From an uncultured Chitinophagaceae bacterium (GTDB lineage: Bacteria; Bacteroidota; Bacteroidia; Chitinophagales; Chitinophagaceae): 64,000 nt of DNA. The notes beneath the pieces are model-generated. The model worked only from the letters and a program-made list of their open reading frames with translations. It did no database searches and was not told the DNA's origin. Every line of letters begins with the position of its first letter. The stretch's first letter is position 1. A program made the translations under genes and the position numbers. The stretch spans positions 310,001 through 374,000 of the forward strand of contig CALGAP010000011.1 of the NCBI GenBank assembly GCA_937958995.1, written 5' to 3'. This document shows positions 39,744 to 49,742 of this stretch, piece after piece.

Positions 39744-40541
39744 CTAATCCTTCGCAATCTTATCATAGCTGGCCACAATTCCCTTGATAAGTGATGAGCT
39801 GAAGCCCTGGTGCTCCATTTCGTTCAAGCCCGCAATGGTGCATCCCTTGGGGGTGGTCACTTTATCGATCTCCTGCTCCGGGTGGGCGCCTTTTTTCAAC
39901 AATAATTCAGCCGCACCTTTCACGGTTTGCGCTGCTATCAGGCTTGCGGTGGCGGCATCAAAACCAATCTGGATACCACCTTGTATGTTGGCGCGGATAT
40001 AACGCATGGCATAAGCAGTGCCGCAGGCGCCTAGTACGGTGGCTGCATCCATCAGCTTTTCATCGATCCATACCACGCAGCCAAGCTGGTTGAATATATC
40101 TTCCACGACGGCTTTTTGTTCGGGTGAAATGCCGTTGGCCGACAGGCAGGTCATGCTTTCTTGTATGGCAACAGCAGTGTTGGGCATAGCGCGCACAATG
40201 GGCAATTCCTTTCCAACAGCTTTCAATAAATGATCTGTGGAAAAACCGGTTACTACACTTACCAGCACGTGGCGCTTTGCATCCAGTTCATCTTTCAATG
40301 AAACCATAATTTCTTCGGCCTGGAAAGGCTTTACGGCAAGAATCAGCAAGTCGGCAAAGCGCACGGCTTCTTTGTTGTCGTCGCTCACCTGCACACCTTT
40401 ATCTTTCAGGAACTGCAGCACTTTTACATTGCGCCGCGTAACGAGAATATCTCCGGGAGCAGAGAATCCGCTATTGATAAGTCCTTCAGCAATGGCTACA
40501 CCAAGGTTCCCACCGCCGATGATGGCGATCCTTTTATTCAT
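39744..40541 (-). CDS. proC: pyrroline-5-carboxylate reductase
   Basis: 265 residues. Last step of proline synthesis, NAD(P)H-dependent. Rossmann motif IAIIGGGNLGVAIAEGLINS, then VRAMPNTAVAIQESMTCLSA (family signature) and the C-terminal dimer domain with VTTPKGCTIAGLNEMEHQGF. Third gene of the purL-hldD-proC run, 21 bases after hldD. Confidence 0.96.
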   Translation of the reverse strand: MNKRIAIIGGGNLGVAIAEGLINSGFSAPGDILVTRRNVKVLQFLKDKGVQVSDDNKEAVRFADLLILAVKPFQAEEIMVSLKDELDAKRHVLVSVVTGFSTDHLLKAVGKELPIVRAMPNTAVAIQESMTCLSANGISPEQKAVVEDIFNQLGCVVWIDEKLMDAATVLGACGTAYAMRYIRANIQGGIQIGFDAATASLIAAQTVKGAAELLLKKGAHPEQEIDKVTTPKGCTIAGLNEMEHQGFSSSLIKGIVASYDKIAKD

Positions 40542-40562
40542 GAATCAGTTTTTTGCAGATGA

Positions 40563-41612
40563 TCAATAGTAACTGCCGGTAGCGAGATAATTGCGCACAT
40601 AATCGTCTACGCCCTCTTCCAGTGTATAGAACTTATTTACATAACCGGCATCCGCGAGTTTTTTCATATTGGCCTGCGTGAAATACTGGTATGTGTCCCT
40701 GATATCTTCGGGCATATCAATGTACTGGATATGCGCATTCATGTCGAGCCCCGCAAAGGTGGCGGTTACAAGATCTTCAAAGGTACGGGCTCTTCCTGTA
40801 CCGAGGTTATACAATCCGCTGGGTATGCCGGGTTGCGCACCTTCCCATTCATCGGAGGCCTGGTCTTGGCCGGGAAAAGTCTGTTGTGTTTTCAGGCAAT
40901 GTTCCATCATCCACCAACACACATTCAGCACATCCTTCACATAAATAAAATCGCGCAGCTGCTTGCCGTGCTCATAATCCGGTCGGTGCGATTTGAACAG
41001 CTTCACCACGCCATCTTTCTTGATCTGGTTGAACGCATGAAAGATCACGCTGGCCATGCGGCCTTTGTGGTATTCGTTGGGGCCGTACACGTTGAAGAAT
41101 TTCAATCCCGCCCAAAACGGTGGATGATCTTTCTGGTGCAGCACCCATTTATCGAATTCATTTTTTGATACGCCATAGGGATTTAACGGCTTCAGTTTAT
41201 GCACCACTTCATGATCGTCATCATAACCCAGTTCGCCGGCGCCATAGGTAGCGGCGGAAGAAGCATATACCAGTGGCACCTGGTGCACCGTACAGTAGTC
41301 CCACACCTTCTTGGAGTACTCCACGTTCAGGTGCTGGTGCACCGAGTAATCAAACTCGGTAGTGTCTGTGCGGGCGCCTATATGAAAGAAGAATCCGATT
41401 TCAGGTTGATTGGTATGCAGCCAGTTGAAAAATTCCTCCCGGTCAATCTTCTGGCTGTAGTGCTTATGCAGAAGATTGGGTTCTTTATCTTCCCTGCCGA
41501 AATCATCCACCAGGATGAGGTTTTTATAGCCGTGCTCATTTAAAAATCCTACCAGGCAGCTACCGATAAAACCGGCTGCCCCCGTAACTACTATAGCTGC
41601 GTTCTTATCCAT
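40563..41612 (-). CDS. hldD: ADP-L-glycero-D-manno-heptose-6-epimerase
   Basis: 349 residues, short-chain-dehydrogenase type epimerase that makes the heptose donor for lipopolysaccharide core. NAD(P) motif VTGAAGFIGSCLVGFLNEHG, catalytic YGVSKNEFDKWV (Tyr and Lys), and the family block FNVYGPNEYHKGRMASVIFH. The stretch KTQQTFPGQDQASDEWEGAQ is an added loop. It implies a heptose-containing LPS. Ten bases after purL. Confidence 0.94.
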   Translation of the reverse strand: MDKNAAIVVTGAAGFIGSCLVGFLNEHGYKNLILVDDFGREDKEPNLLHKHYSQKIDREEFFNWLHTNQPEIGFFFHIGARTDTTEFDYSVHQHLNVEYSKKVWDYCTVHQVPLVYASSAATYGAGELGYDDDHEVVHKLKPLNPYGVSKNEFDKWVLHQKDHPPFWAGLKFFNVYGPNEYHKGRMASVIFHAFNQIKKDGVVKLFKSHRPDYEHGKQLRDFIYVKDVLNVCWWMMEHCLKTQQTFPGQDQASDEWEGAQPGIPSGLYNLGTGRARTFEDLVTATFAGLDMNAHIQYIDMPEDIRDTYQYFTQANMKKLADAGYVNKFYTLEEGVDDYVRNYLATGSYY

Positions 41613-41622
41613 ATCATTTTTT

Positions 41623-43878
41623 TTACAGCGCGCTCAGTGCGTGCTCTGATTCATGACCCGCCAGCAGACTTTCGATGGCGGTATCATACACTTCTTTCCA
41701 TGCAAGTACCGGGCCCCAGTTTTCGCCATCCACCACTATAGAACCTGCAGTCACACTGCCCAGTTCTTCATAAGGATGATCGCCGAGGACTTGCTTGAAC
41801 TTAGCCACATTTTCCCTGCGCACGCTTACCACTACCCTGCTTTGGGCTTCGCCAAACCAGTAGGCATCCCTGCGAATATCTTTTTTAGCCGCTTTCACGT
41901 CGAAGCCCAGGTTGCGGTGGAAGCCGCTCTCCATCAATGCAACAAAAAGACCGCCTTCGCTTACGTCGTGGGCCGATTCAATCACTTTACTTTTGATCAG
42001 CTCCGCAATTCTGGATTGCAGCGCCAATTCTTCGTCCATGCTGAAATAGGGCGCGGGACTATATTCCACGCCATGCACTTTGTGCAGGTACTCAGATGAA
42101 CCTATATCGTCGCGGCTCTGGCCCACCAGGAAGATCACATCGCCTTCCTGTTTGAAGTCGAGGGTCATTTTATCGTTCACGTTTTCCAGCAAGCCCACCA
42201 TACCAATGGTGGGTGTAGGATACACTGCGCCGTCGGGGTTTTGATTGTAGAAGCTCACGTTGCCGCCGGTGACCGGGGTATCGAAACGGCGACAAGCCTC
42301 GCCCATACCTTTTATTACCGAAACGAACTGGTAATATACTTCGGGGTCGTAAGGATTGCCGAAGTTGAGACAGTTGGTAACACCCAGTGGCTGACCGCCG
42401 CTGCACACGATATTGCGGGCAGCTTCAGCCACGGCAATCATGCCGCCCACATAAGGATCGGCAAATACATAGCGGCTGTTGCAGTCTGTTGTCAGCGCCA
42501 GTCCTTTTTTGGTTGGCTTGGCCACCACGACTGCCGCATCGCTCGGCGCGTTCGTGGAGGCATTGCCGGTACCTACCATGCTATCGTATTGTACCCATAC
42601 CCATCGCTTGGAAGCGATATTGGGTATGCTGATTATTTGTTTGGCTACCGCCAGCAGATCGCCGGGCACTTTGACAGATGCGGGGCTAAATGCTTTTATC
42701 TTCTGGAGATAGGCAGGCTCTTTATATGCGCGTTCGTACTGTGGTGCGCCGCCGCCCAGCACCAGTTCTTCGGCAGGAATTTCAGCTTCCAGTTGCCCTT
42801 CCATATAGAATTTCAGTAAACCGTCGCCAGTCACTTCACCGATCTGCGAACAGGGCAGATCCCATTTATCGAAGATGCGTTGCACTTCTGCTTCACGTCC
42901 TTTCTCCACTACCATCAGCATGCGTTCCTGGCTTTCGCTCAGCAGCAGTTCCCAGGCCTTCATACCATTCGGACTGTCGGCGGTTTTTTTATGGCGGGTA
43001 GGCACTTTGTCGAGATCGATGCGCATACCCACCTGGCCTTTGGCGCTCATTTCGGCGGTAGAACAAATGATGCCGGCCGCGCCCATATCCTGCATACCCA
43101 CCACGGCGCCGGTCTTGATCACTTCCAGGCAGGCTTCCAGCAGTTTCTTTTCCTGGAAGGGGTCGCCTACCTGTACGGCGGGCAGTTCTTCCACGCTTTC
43201 GGCGGTGATGTCGGCCGAAGCAAAAGAGGCGCCGCCAATACCGTCTTTGCCGGTGGCAGAGCCTACAAAAAACACGGGATTGCCTACGCCTTTGGCGGTG
43301 GCGGAAACTGTCTCACCATTCTTCACTATACCCACGCTCATGGCATTCACAAGCGGGTTGGTATGATAGCAGTCTTCAAAATAAATTTCACCGCCCACTG
43401 TCGGCACGCCGAAGCAGTTGCCATAATGACCAATGCCATGGACCACGCCGGCCAGCAGGTGTTGTGTTTTGCCTTCTTTCAGGTTACCAAAACGAAGCGA
43501 GTTAAGCGATGCAATGGGTCTTGCGCCCATAGTGAATATATCGCGGTGTATGCCACCCACGCCGGTGGCCGCGCCCTGGAAGGGCTCTATAGCGGAAGGG
43601 TGATTGTGCGATTCAATTTTGAATACCACGCCGTAGCCGTCGCCGATATCCATGAGACCGGCATTTTCTTCTCCGGCTTTTACCAGCATTTTTTTGCCTT
43701 CGCGCGGCAGGGTTTTCAACCATTTGATGGAGTTTTTATAGCTGCAGTGTTCGCTCCACATACCGCTGAATGCGCAGAGTTCGGTGAAATTTGGTGTGCG
43801 CCCCAGTTTCTTTTTTATTAATTCAAATTCTTCTTCGTTGAGCCTCAGTTGCTGCGCAGTTTTAACGGTGACTTCCAT
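41623..43878 (-). CDS. purL: phosphoribosylformylglycinamidine synthase, small-type PurL
   Basis: 751 residues from the ATG at 43878. A TTG 33 bases upstream falls inside the promoter box and is rejected. Bacillus-type PurL: it carries CAFSGMWSEHCSYKNSIKWL and GEENAGLMDIGDGYGVVFKI, then QDMGAAGIICSTAEMSAKG and CLNFGNPYDPEVYYQF. It lacks the glutaminase and N-terminal PurS domains of the about 1,300-residue form, so separate purQ and purS genes must exist elsewhere. It converts FGAR to FGAM in purine synthesis. First gene of its operon. Confidence 0.96.
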   Translation of the reverse strand: MEVTVKTAQQLRLNEEEFELIKKKLGRTPNFTELCAFSGMWSEHCSYKNSIKWLKTLPREGKKMLVKAGEENAGLMDIGDGYGVVFKIESHNHPSAIEPFQGAATGVGGIHRDIFTMGARPIASLNSLRFGNLKEGKTQHLLAGVVHGIGHYGNCFGVPTVGGEIYFEDCYHTNPLVNAMSVGIVKNGETVSATAKGVGNPVFFVGSATGKDGIGGASFASADITAESVEELPAVQVGDPFQEKKLLEACLEVIKTGAVVGMQDMGAAGIICSTAEMSAKGQVGMRIDLDKVPTRHKKTADSPNGMKAWELLLSESQERMLMVVEKGREAEVQRIFDKWDLPCSQIGEVTGDGLLKFYMEGQLEAEIPAEELVLGGGAPQYERAYKEPAYLQKIKAFSPASVKVPGDLLAVAKQIISIPNIASKRWVWVQYDSMVGTGNASTNAPSDAAVVVAKPTKKGLALTTDCNSRYVFADPYVGGMIAVAEAARNIVCSGGQPLGVTNCLNFGNPYDPEVYYQFVSVIKGMGEACRRFDTPVTGGNVSFYNQNPDGAVYPTPTIGMVGLLENVNDKMTLDFKQEGDVIFLVGQSRDDIGSSEYLHKVHGVEYSPAPYFSMDEELALQSRIAELIKSKVIESAHDVSEGGLFVALMESGFHRNLGFDVKAAKKDIRRDAYWFGEAQSRVVVSVRRENVAKFKQVLGDHPYEELGSVTAGSIVVDGENWGPVLAWKEVYDTAIESLLAGHESEHALSAL

Positions 43879-43908
43879 GGTTGATGACGTATGATATTTT
43901 GTAGGCCG

Positions 43909-43916
43909 CAAAAGTA
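43909..43916 (-). promoter_or_regulatory. minus-7 box of the purL operon
   Basis: TACTTTTG on the minus strand, a TAnnTTTG match. Initiation near 43903 gives a leader of about 25 bases to the ATG at 43878. This decides between the two possible purL starts. Confidence 0.55.
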
Positions 43917-43953
43917 CGAACAGTCTGCCATCTTCTTTATAAATTTATCCCCT

Positions 43954-44850
43954 ATGTTGATTGCCTTTACACATGCATTCAAAGCTTTTCTGCCGGAGAT
44001 TGCGGTTTACAGGCAATTCTTTGAAAAATATGGCATAGAGACCGTCGAAGCCAACATCAAGGAGGCCGCCGGCTTACAACCCGATGTGGAATGGCGTTTC
44101 ATGGGCACCCATTTCAAAAAAAGCAAGGCCACTCTATTGATACATGAATATGCTTCTGCCTCGCTCCCGCCCTTTCGCAACACAAAAGATCTTATCAAGT
44201 CAAGGTTCACGGTAAAACCGCATTTCCGCCTCTTCCTGAATGAATATGTGGCGCAGCAGTTTTCGTTTAGTGATAACGTGCCCTTTGGCTTTCGGGATAT
44301 GGGCGTAAACCTGCCCGCGTTCGATATTGGTGCAGTAAAAAAAGAATACGACTTTATATACGTGGGTTCGGTAAGCCGCGAGATGCAAATGGAGAGACTG
44401 CTCGATTGTTTTACCCGGCCCAACCTCCGGTATAAGAAAATATTGGTGCTGAGTAAAAATTATGAAGTATTGCAACGGCGCTACAATCGATTTTCCAATA
44501 TCATTTTCAAAGGCCCCGTGCCACAGGCAGAGGTAAGCAGGTATATAGCGCAGTCTTCATTTGCCCTTAATTACAAACCCAACATTGCACCGCATAGTCA
44601 TCAAACCTCTACCAAATTGCTGGAATATGCAGCCTGTGGCATCCCGGTTATTACCACAGATTTTCCCTGGGTACGCGAGTTCGAAAAAAAGTATGGCGGG
44701 AAATATTTTTTTCTCGATGCTGATCTCTCAAATTTTGAGTGGGAAAGCGTGAATGCGTTTGAATATTCATTTCCGAATCTCGAGGACTGGAGCTGGGAAA
44801 ATCAGATCAGGAAATCGGGAATATTGAAATTTTTGGGGATCACGGATTAG
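43954..44850 (+). CDS. glycosyltransferase, GT-B fold (GT1/GT4-like)
   Basis: 298 residues from the ATG at 43954; a frame extension upstream overlaps the purL promoter and lacks family features. N-terminal Rossmann half begins MLIAFTHAFKAFLPEIAVYR. The C-terminal half has YDFIYVGSVSREMQMERLLD, the donor-site block SSFALNYKPNIAPHSHQTST, then KLLEYAACGIPVITTDFPWV with the usual Glu. Donor and acceptor are unknown. It converges with the next glycosyltransferase (14-base gap). Confidence 0.8.
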   Translation: MLIAFTHAFKAFLPEIAVYRQFFEKYGIETVEANIKEAAGLQPDVEWRFMGTHFKKSKATLLIHEYASASLPPFRNTKDLIKSRFTVKPHFRLFLNEYVAQQFSFSDNVPFGFRDMGVNLPAFDIGAVKKEYDFIYVGSVSREMQMERLLDCFTRPNLRYKKILVLSKNYEVLQRRYNRFSNIIFKGPVPQAEVSRYIAQSSFALNYKPNIAPHSHQTSTKLLEYAACGIPVITTDFPWVREFEKKYGGKYFFLDADLSNFEWESVNAFEYSFPNLEDWSWENQIRKSGILKFLGITD

Positions 44851-44864
44851 TTGGGGTCACGGAT

Positions 44865-46004
44865 TTAATCCGGTAAATCGCGATGCAGCGTATCCATATA
44901 CTCTTCGATCACGCGCTCTATCCTGAATTTCTTATACACCAGCGCGCGGCCATGCTGACCCATTCGCTGGCGTTCTTCGGGTGAGAGGTTGATCATTCTT
45001 TCCATTTTATCTGCCAGGTCAAAAGGATCCTGGCGCTTGCAGAGATAGCCGGTGGAATTGTTGAGCACCACTTCTTTGCAGCCGCGGTTATTGCTAGTGA
45101 TGATGGGCAGCTCCATGCTCGCAGCTTCCATGAGGCAACGGGGAATGCCTTCGTTGTAAAATGATGGAAAGACAAAACAATCGGCCTGCTCCAGGTAAGG
45201 CCGTACATCTTTGGCGAAACCGCTGTAGTGAATCAGTCCTTCCTGCTGCCAGCGGTTGAGCTCTTCCTGGCTGATAGAATCGGGATGATTTTTTTCGAAG
45301 AAACCGATCAGCTCAAATTGTACGTCGTAATTTTTTTTGCGCAGTATGCGCGCGGCATCGGCATAGAGGCTTACGCCCTTACTCTTGAGCAGGCGCGTGC
45401 TCATCAAAAAGCGAAAGCTTTGCTGTTGTTTGCGCGCGTTCTTATCGGGCGAGAAATACTGCGTATTGATGCCTTCGCCCGGCAACACTTTCACCTTTTC
45501 GATATTTACAATTCTTTCCGTAATGAATATTTTCGCATCTTCATTATTCAGAAACCAGACTTCCCTGGTCTTGCGCAGCGCTCTTTTATATAAAGTTTCC
45601 AGCACCCAATACAACCAGTTGCGGCGGGCGAAAGGATAACCCAGTCCTGTGACTACCGCCACTGACGGAATACCGAGGGCGGCAGCGGCCAGCGAGCCGT
45701 AAATATTGGGCTTGGCAACAAAATGAAAGATGAAATCAGGCCGTTGTTGCCTGTAATGACGTTTCAGTTGCCGATACAGTCGAAAATCCTGCAAAGGATC
45801 TTTGCTGCGGTTATCAAACTCAACCGGTATGAAGCGGCAGCCGCTTTGTTGAAGTAGATTGGAATAATCATCGTCGGGAGCCAGCACGAGCACCTCATAG
45901 CCAAGGCCCATAAGATGGGTGATCACATCCAGCCGGAAATTGTAGATAGACCAGGCGCTGTTTGAGACGAATGCGATCAGCTTATAAGGTTTCGCAACGA
46001 GCAT
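44865..46004 (-). CDS. glycosyltransferase family 4 protein
   Basis: 379 residues from the ATG at 46004; a TTG six bases earlier is possible. N-terminal acceptor domain: FVSNSAWSIYNFRLDVITHL, then HFVAKPNIYGSLAAAALGIP and VVTGLGYPFARR. C-terminal donor domain: STRLLKSKGVSLYADAARIL, then FPSFYNEGIPRCLMEAASME with the EX7E-like glutamates and SNNRGCKEVV. It resembles PglA/WbaZ-type sugar transferases acting on polyprenyl-linked glycans. Divergent from the membrane protein gene. Confidence 0.88.
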   Translation of the reverse strand: MLVAKPYKLIAFVSNSAWSIYNFRLDVITHLMGLGYEVLVLAPDDDYSNLLQQSGCRFIPVEFDNRSKDPLQDFRLYRQLKRHYRQQRPDFIFHFVAKPNIYGSLAAAALGIPSVAVVTGLGYPFARRNWLYWVLETLYKRALRKTREVWFLNNEDAKIFITERIVNIEKVKVLPGEGINTQYFSPDKNARKQQQSFRFLMSTRLLKSKGVSLYADAARILRKKNYDVQFELIGFFEKNHPDSISQEELNRWQQEGLIHYSGFAKDVRPYLEQADCFVFPSFYNEGIPRCLMEAASMELPIITSNNRGCKEVVLNNSTGYLCKRQDPFDLADKMERMINLSPEERQRMGQHGRALVYKKFRIERVIEEYMDTLHRDLPD

Positions 46005-46040
46005 CAGCAAATATTAGTGTCAAAAATATCAAAACCATTC

Positions 46041-47297
46041 ATGTTGACAACGTTCCTCATAGTTTTTTATTACGCGGTGCTGAGTTTCCTGCTTTACCGC
46101 ATGGTGAAAAACAGGGAACAAAAACTGTCTGCCATTGAAGTGGCGCTTGCTTTTGGCTTTAAGGCGATAACGGCTTGCCTGTATGGTTATATTTTCCTCA
46201 AATATTATGGCGGCGACGACACCTGGGCTTTTCACCAGCAGGGATTGCAGGAGTATGATAAGATGCTGAACGATCCCGGACAGTTTTTCAAAGACCTCAC
46301 TCCTGTTTCAGCTATCGAACATACCAGGAGCTGGACACGCGCGCTGGTATCCTATAACATAGACCTCGAATACTGGACATTCAACAAAATGCTCGCGATA
46401 TGCAATGTGTTCAGCCGCGGTAATTATTATGTAAATGCGGTCCTTTTCAGTTTCATCACCTTCTGGGGACATTATTGGTTGTTTAGCCTGCTGCATCGTG
46501 AAATGCCCGGCAGAAGAAGATGGTTGTTCTTACTGATCTTTTTCTTTCCACCCATTGTGTTTTGGTTAAGCGGCATCCGTACTGACGGACTTATATTTTT
46601 CTTTCTTACACTTTCTCTTTTTTATTATAACAACTGGATAAAAACCAGTAAGAGAAAATATTTCTGGTATTTCTTATTCGCCCTTGTGGGCATACTTATA
46701 TACCGCAATGTACTGCTGATGTTGCTGGTTCCGCCACTGATTGCATGGTATGTGGCGGTGCGATATCATACCCGGCCATTACTCACTTACGTAAGCGCAT
46801 TTGCGTTAACGACCGTCATTTTTTTCGGCACGTTGCTTATTTCTCCCACAAAGAACCTGCCTGCGCTGGTGGCCAACCGCCAGCATGAATTCCTGGCATT
46901 GAAAGGAAATACCGTTTTTCGTCTCGACAGTCTTCATGCAGATGTAGGCAGCTTTATAAAAGTGATGCCGCAGGCTGCCAGCAATACTTTCCTGCGACCC
47001 TATGTGTGGGAGGCCGATGGCGCGCTGCAGGTACTGACGGCCGGTAGTATCGTGTTTTTCTGGTCGCTGGCCCTGCTGGCGTTAGTCCGCCCGGAAAAAC
47101 CCTGGGCAACATTCCTGCAGCACCCTCTTGTTCTTTTCCTGGTCTTTTTTGCGGTGGTCTTATACCTTTTTATCGGCTATACGGTACCTTTTCCCGGGGC
47201 CATTGTACGGTACAAGTGCATACCCGAGCTGATGCTGTTGTCGGTGCTGGTTCTGAACCTTCGTCTTCCCCGCCTGGAGCGGCTAAATCCTTCTTGA
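46041..47297 (+). CDS. polytopic membrane protein of unknown function, 418 aa
   Basis: From the ATG at 46041 (MLTTFLIVFYYAVLSFLLYR); a GTG at 46017 would add eight residues. About ten to eleven hydrophobic helices. A conserved-looking acidic loop after helix 2 (YGGDDTWAFHQQGLQEYDKM) and RSWTRALVSYNIDLEYWTFN, then FWLSGIRTDGLIFFFLTLSL. An acidic first loop and a long periplasmic loop before the last helices resemble GT-C transferases or O-unit polymerases. Its place beside two glycosyltransferases fits a role in surface polysaccharide. I cannot assign a reaction. Confidence 0.65.
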   Translation: MLTTFLIVFYYAVLSFLLYRMVKNREQKLSAIEVALAFGFKAITACLYGYIFLKYYGGDDTWAFHQQGLQEYDKMLNDPGQFFKDLTPVSAIEHTRSWTRALVSYNIDLEYWTFNKMLAICNVFSRGNYYVNAVLFSFITFWGHYWLFSLLHREMPGRRRWLFLLIFFFPPIVFWLSGIRTDGLIFFFLTLSLFYYNNWIKTSKRKYFWYFLFALVGILIYRNVLLMLLVPPLIAWYVAVRYHTRPLLTYVSAFALTTVIFFGTLLISPTKNLPALVANRQHEFLALKGNTVFRLDSLHADVGSFIKVMPQAASNTFLRPYVWEADGALQVLTAGSIVFFWSLALLALVRPEKPWATFLQHPLVLFLVFFAVVLYLFIGYTVPFPGAIVRYKCIPELMLLSVLVLNLRLPRLERLNPS

Positions 47298-47486
47298 TCC
47301 GAACGTATTACAAAAAGTAAAATGTTTAAAAATTTTCATTTTTTCCCCGTTTTTTGCCCCTTTTTCGCCTAGCGAGCGTTTGTTTTCCACAGTTTTTTCG
47401 AAAAAATGACACATTAATTTTAAAATGTTTTTTTAATTGTCCATTTGTTGTTTATTTGCAACAAGCAAAAAAAACAACTAAAGTCA

Positions 47487-49682
47487 ATGGAATCGCTACG
47501 TTTTAAAGCTATCAACGACCTCTCAGTCCACGTAAACGGGGCTCCTGTAGAAGGTTCAGCCAAGATTACTGGCATTTACGGAGAAAATGTATTTACTGCC
47601 AAGACTGCGCGTGAATTTCTGAGCGACGAGGCTTACAAGAGTCTGCAGGCATCAATAAAGGGCGGCAAGAAGATCGACCGCACCATGGCCAACCAGATAG
47701 CTGCCGGTCTGCGCCAATGGGCCGAAAGCAAGGGCGTAACGCATTTCACACACTGGTTTCAGCCGCTCACAGGTTTAACAGCCGAAAAGCATGATTCATT
47801 CTTTACCATAAAAAGTGATGGCAGTCCCATCGAGACATTCGACGGCGACGCGCTGATACAGCAGGAGCCTGATGCTTCCTCATTCCCCAGCGGCGGCATC
47901 CGCGCCACTTTCGAAGCCCGTGGTTATACTGCCTGGGACCCCTCCTCTCCCTGCTTTATTATGGAGATCGGACAGGGTAAGACACTCTGCATACCCACCA
48001 TCTTCGTATCATATACCGGCGAAACTCTCGACTACAAAGCTCCCCTGCTGAAATCGCTGGAAGCTTTGAACAAAGCAGCCGTTGATGTGTGCCACTATTT
48101 CGACAAAAATGTAAGTCGCGTTACCGCCACCCTGGGCTGGGAACAGGAATACTTCGTGATCGACGAAGCGCTGTTCAATGCACGTCCCGACCTGGTGATG
48201 AGCGGCCGCACCGTATTCGGTCACGCACCCGCCAAAGGACAGCAGTTGGAAGACCACTACTTCGGCACCATCCCCGAAAGGATCTATTCTTTCATGCGCG
48301 ATTTCGAAGACGAAGCTTATAAACTGGGCATTCCTTTAAGGACCCGCCACAATGAGGTGGCACCCGCTCAATTTGAGTGCGCACCCATTTTTGAAGACGT
48401 TAGCGTAGCCGTTGACCATAATACCCTGTTGATGGACGTAATGGACCGTGTAGCCCGCCGTCATAACTTGCGTGTGCTGCTGCACGAAAAACCATTTGCC
48501 GGCATCAACGGTAGCGGTAAGCACAACAACTGGAGCATGGCCACCGATACCGGTGTGAACCTGCTGGCTCCCGGCAAAACGCCGAAGACCAACCTCATGT
48601 TCCTCACCTTCTTCGTAAACACCATCAAAGCCGTTCACGATTATTCTGATATACTGCGTGCCTCAATCGCCTCTGCCGGCAACGATCACCGCCTGGGCGC
48701 CAACGAAGCACCACCCGCTATCATCTCTGTGTTCATCGGCCAGTACCTCACCAAGGTACTGAACGATGTGAAAGAACGCGTAAGCGGAAAATTCGACGAG
48801 CAGGATGAAGCCATCCTGAAACTCGACCTGCACAGGAGCATTCCTGAGCTGCTGCTCGACAATACCGACCGCAACCGTACTTCGCCGTTTGCGTTTACCG
48901 GCAACAAGTTCGAGTTCCGCGCCGTCGGTTCTTCTGCCAACTGCGCCAACGCTATGACAGCGCTGAACACCATCCTGGCCGAAACACTCAGGAACTTCAA
49001 GAAAGACGTTGACGCGCTGATTGAAAAAGGCGAGAAGAAAGAGATCGCTGTAATGCACGTGATCCGCGAGTATATTGTTAACAGCGAAAAAGTGTTGTTT
49101 GAAGGCAACAATTACAGCGAAGAATGGCACAAAGAGGCCGAAAAACGCGGTCTGCCCAACGTACGCAACACACCGCTGGCGCTCGATGCTATTGTTACCG
49201 ATAAAGCCAAGCACCTGTTTGAAAGCAACAACGTGTTAACTCACGTAGAGCTGGAGGCCCGCCACGAGATCGAACTCGAAAAATACATCAAGAAAGTTCA
49301 GATCGAAGCACGCATTATGGGTGAAATGGCCAGCAGTCATATTCTGCCTGCAGCCGTTAAATACCAGAACGAGCTTATCCAGAATATCAAGGGTCTGAAG
49401 GAACTGGGTCTGAACGAAGAGGCATATGCCAACCAGAAACAGATTCTCGAGAAAATTTCGGAGCACATCAACAAGATGTCTGACCTGGTAGAACAAATGA
49501 TCGAAGCCCGTAAAAAGGCCAACGCCATCGAGAACACACGCGAAAAGGCTATTGCCTACTGCGAGCAGATCAAAGACAAGTTCTTCGACCAGATCCGCTA
49601 CCACGCCGACAAACTCGAACTGCTGGTAAGCGACGAATACTGGATGCTCCCCAAATACAGAGAAATGCTCTTTTTGAGATAA
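47487..49682 (+). CDS. glnN: glutamine synthetase type III
   Basis: 731 residues from the ATG at 47487 (MESLRFKAINDLSVHVNGAP); an upstream in-frame start adds a non-conserved Lys/Gln-rich tail. GSIII makes glutamine from glutamate and ammonia as a dodecamer, and is typical of Bacteroidota. It has FTHWFQPLTGLTAEKHDSFF, GGIRATFEARGYTAWDPSSP, LGWEQEYFVIDEALFNARPD, RHNEVAPAQFECAPIFEDVS and GINGSGKHNNWSMATDTGVN. The C-terminal half is helical and ends EYWMLPKYREMLFLR. The upstream 147 bases are AT-rich with a TTGTTG...CAACAA inverted repeat. Confidence 0.97.
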   Translation: MESLRFKAINDLSVHVNGAPVEGSAKITGIYGENVFTAKTAREFLSDEAYKSLQASIKGGKKIDRTMANQIAAGLRQWAESKGVTHFTHWFQPLTGLTAEKHDSFFTIKSDGSPIETFDGDALIQQEPDASSFPSGGIRATFEARGYTAWDPSSPCFIMEIGQGKTLCIPTIFVSYTGETLDYKAPLLKSLEALNKAAVDVCHYFDKNVSRVTATLGWEQEYFVIDEALFNARPDLVMSGRTVFGHAPAKGQQLEDHYFGTIPERIYSFMRDFEDEAYKLGIPLRTRHNEVAPAQFECAPIFEDVSVAVDHNTLLMDVMDRVARRHNLRVLLHEKPFAGINGSGKHNNWSMATDTGVNLLAPGKTPKTNLMFLTFFVNTIKAVHDYSDILRASIASAGNDHRLGANEAPPAIISVFIGQYLTKVLNDVKERVSGKFDEQDEAILKLDLHRSIPELLLDNTDRNRTSPFAFTGNKFEFRAVGSSANCANAMTALNTILAETLRNFKKDVDALIEKGEKKEIAVMHVIREYIVNSEKVLFEGNNYSEEWHKEAEKRGLPNVRNTPLALDAIVTDKAKHLFESNNVLTHVELEARHEIELEKYIKKVQIEARIMGEMASSHILPAAVKYQNELIQNIKGLKELGLNEEAYANQKQILEKISEHINKMSDLVEQMIEARKKANAIENTREKAIAYCEQIKDKFFDQIRYHADKLELLVSDEYWMLPKYREMLFLR

Positions 49683-49708
49683 AGAAGGTATACTGACATG
49701 ACAAGCGA

Positions 49709-49742
49709 TGCCCCTCACGATACGTTCGGAGGGGCAATTTTT
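49709..49742 (+). terminator. intrinsic terminator of glnN
   Basis: TGCCCCTC ... GAGGGGCA, 8-bp stem with a 12-base loop, followed by ATTTTTTG, 25 bases after the glnN stop. Confidence 0.85.

Noticed and set aside
42880..43821. 313-codon open frame on the plus strand
   Set aside because: It is antisense to purL, a highly conserved gene in the other strand.
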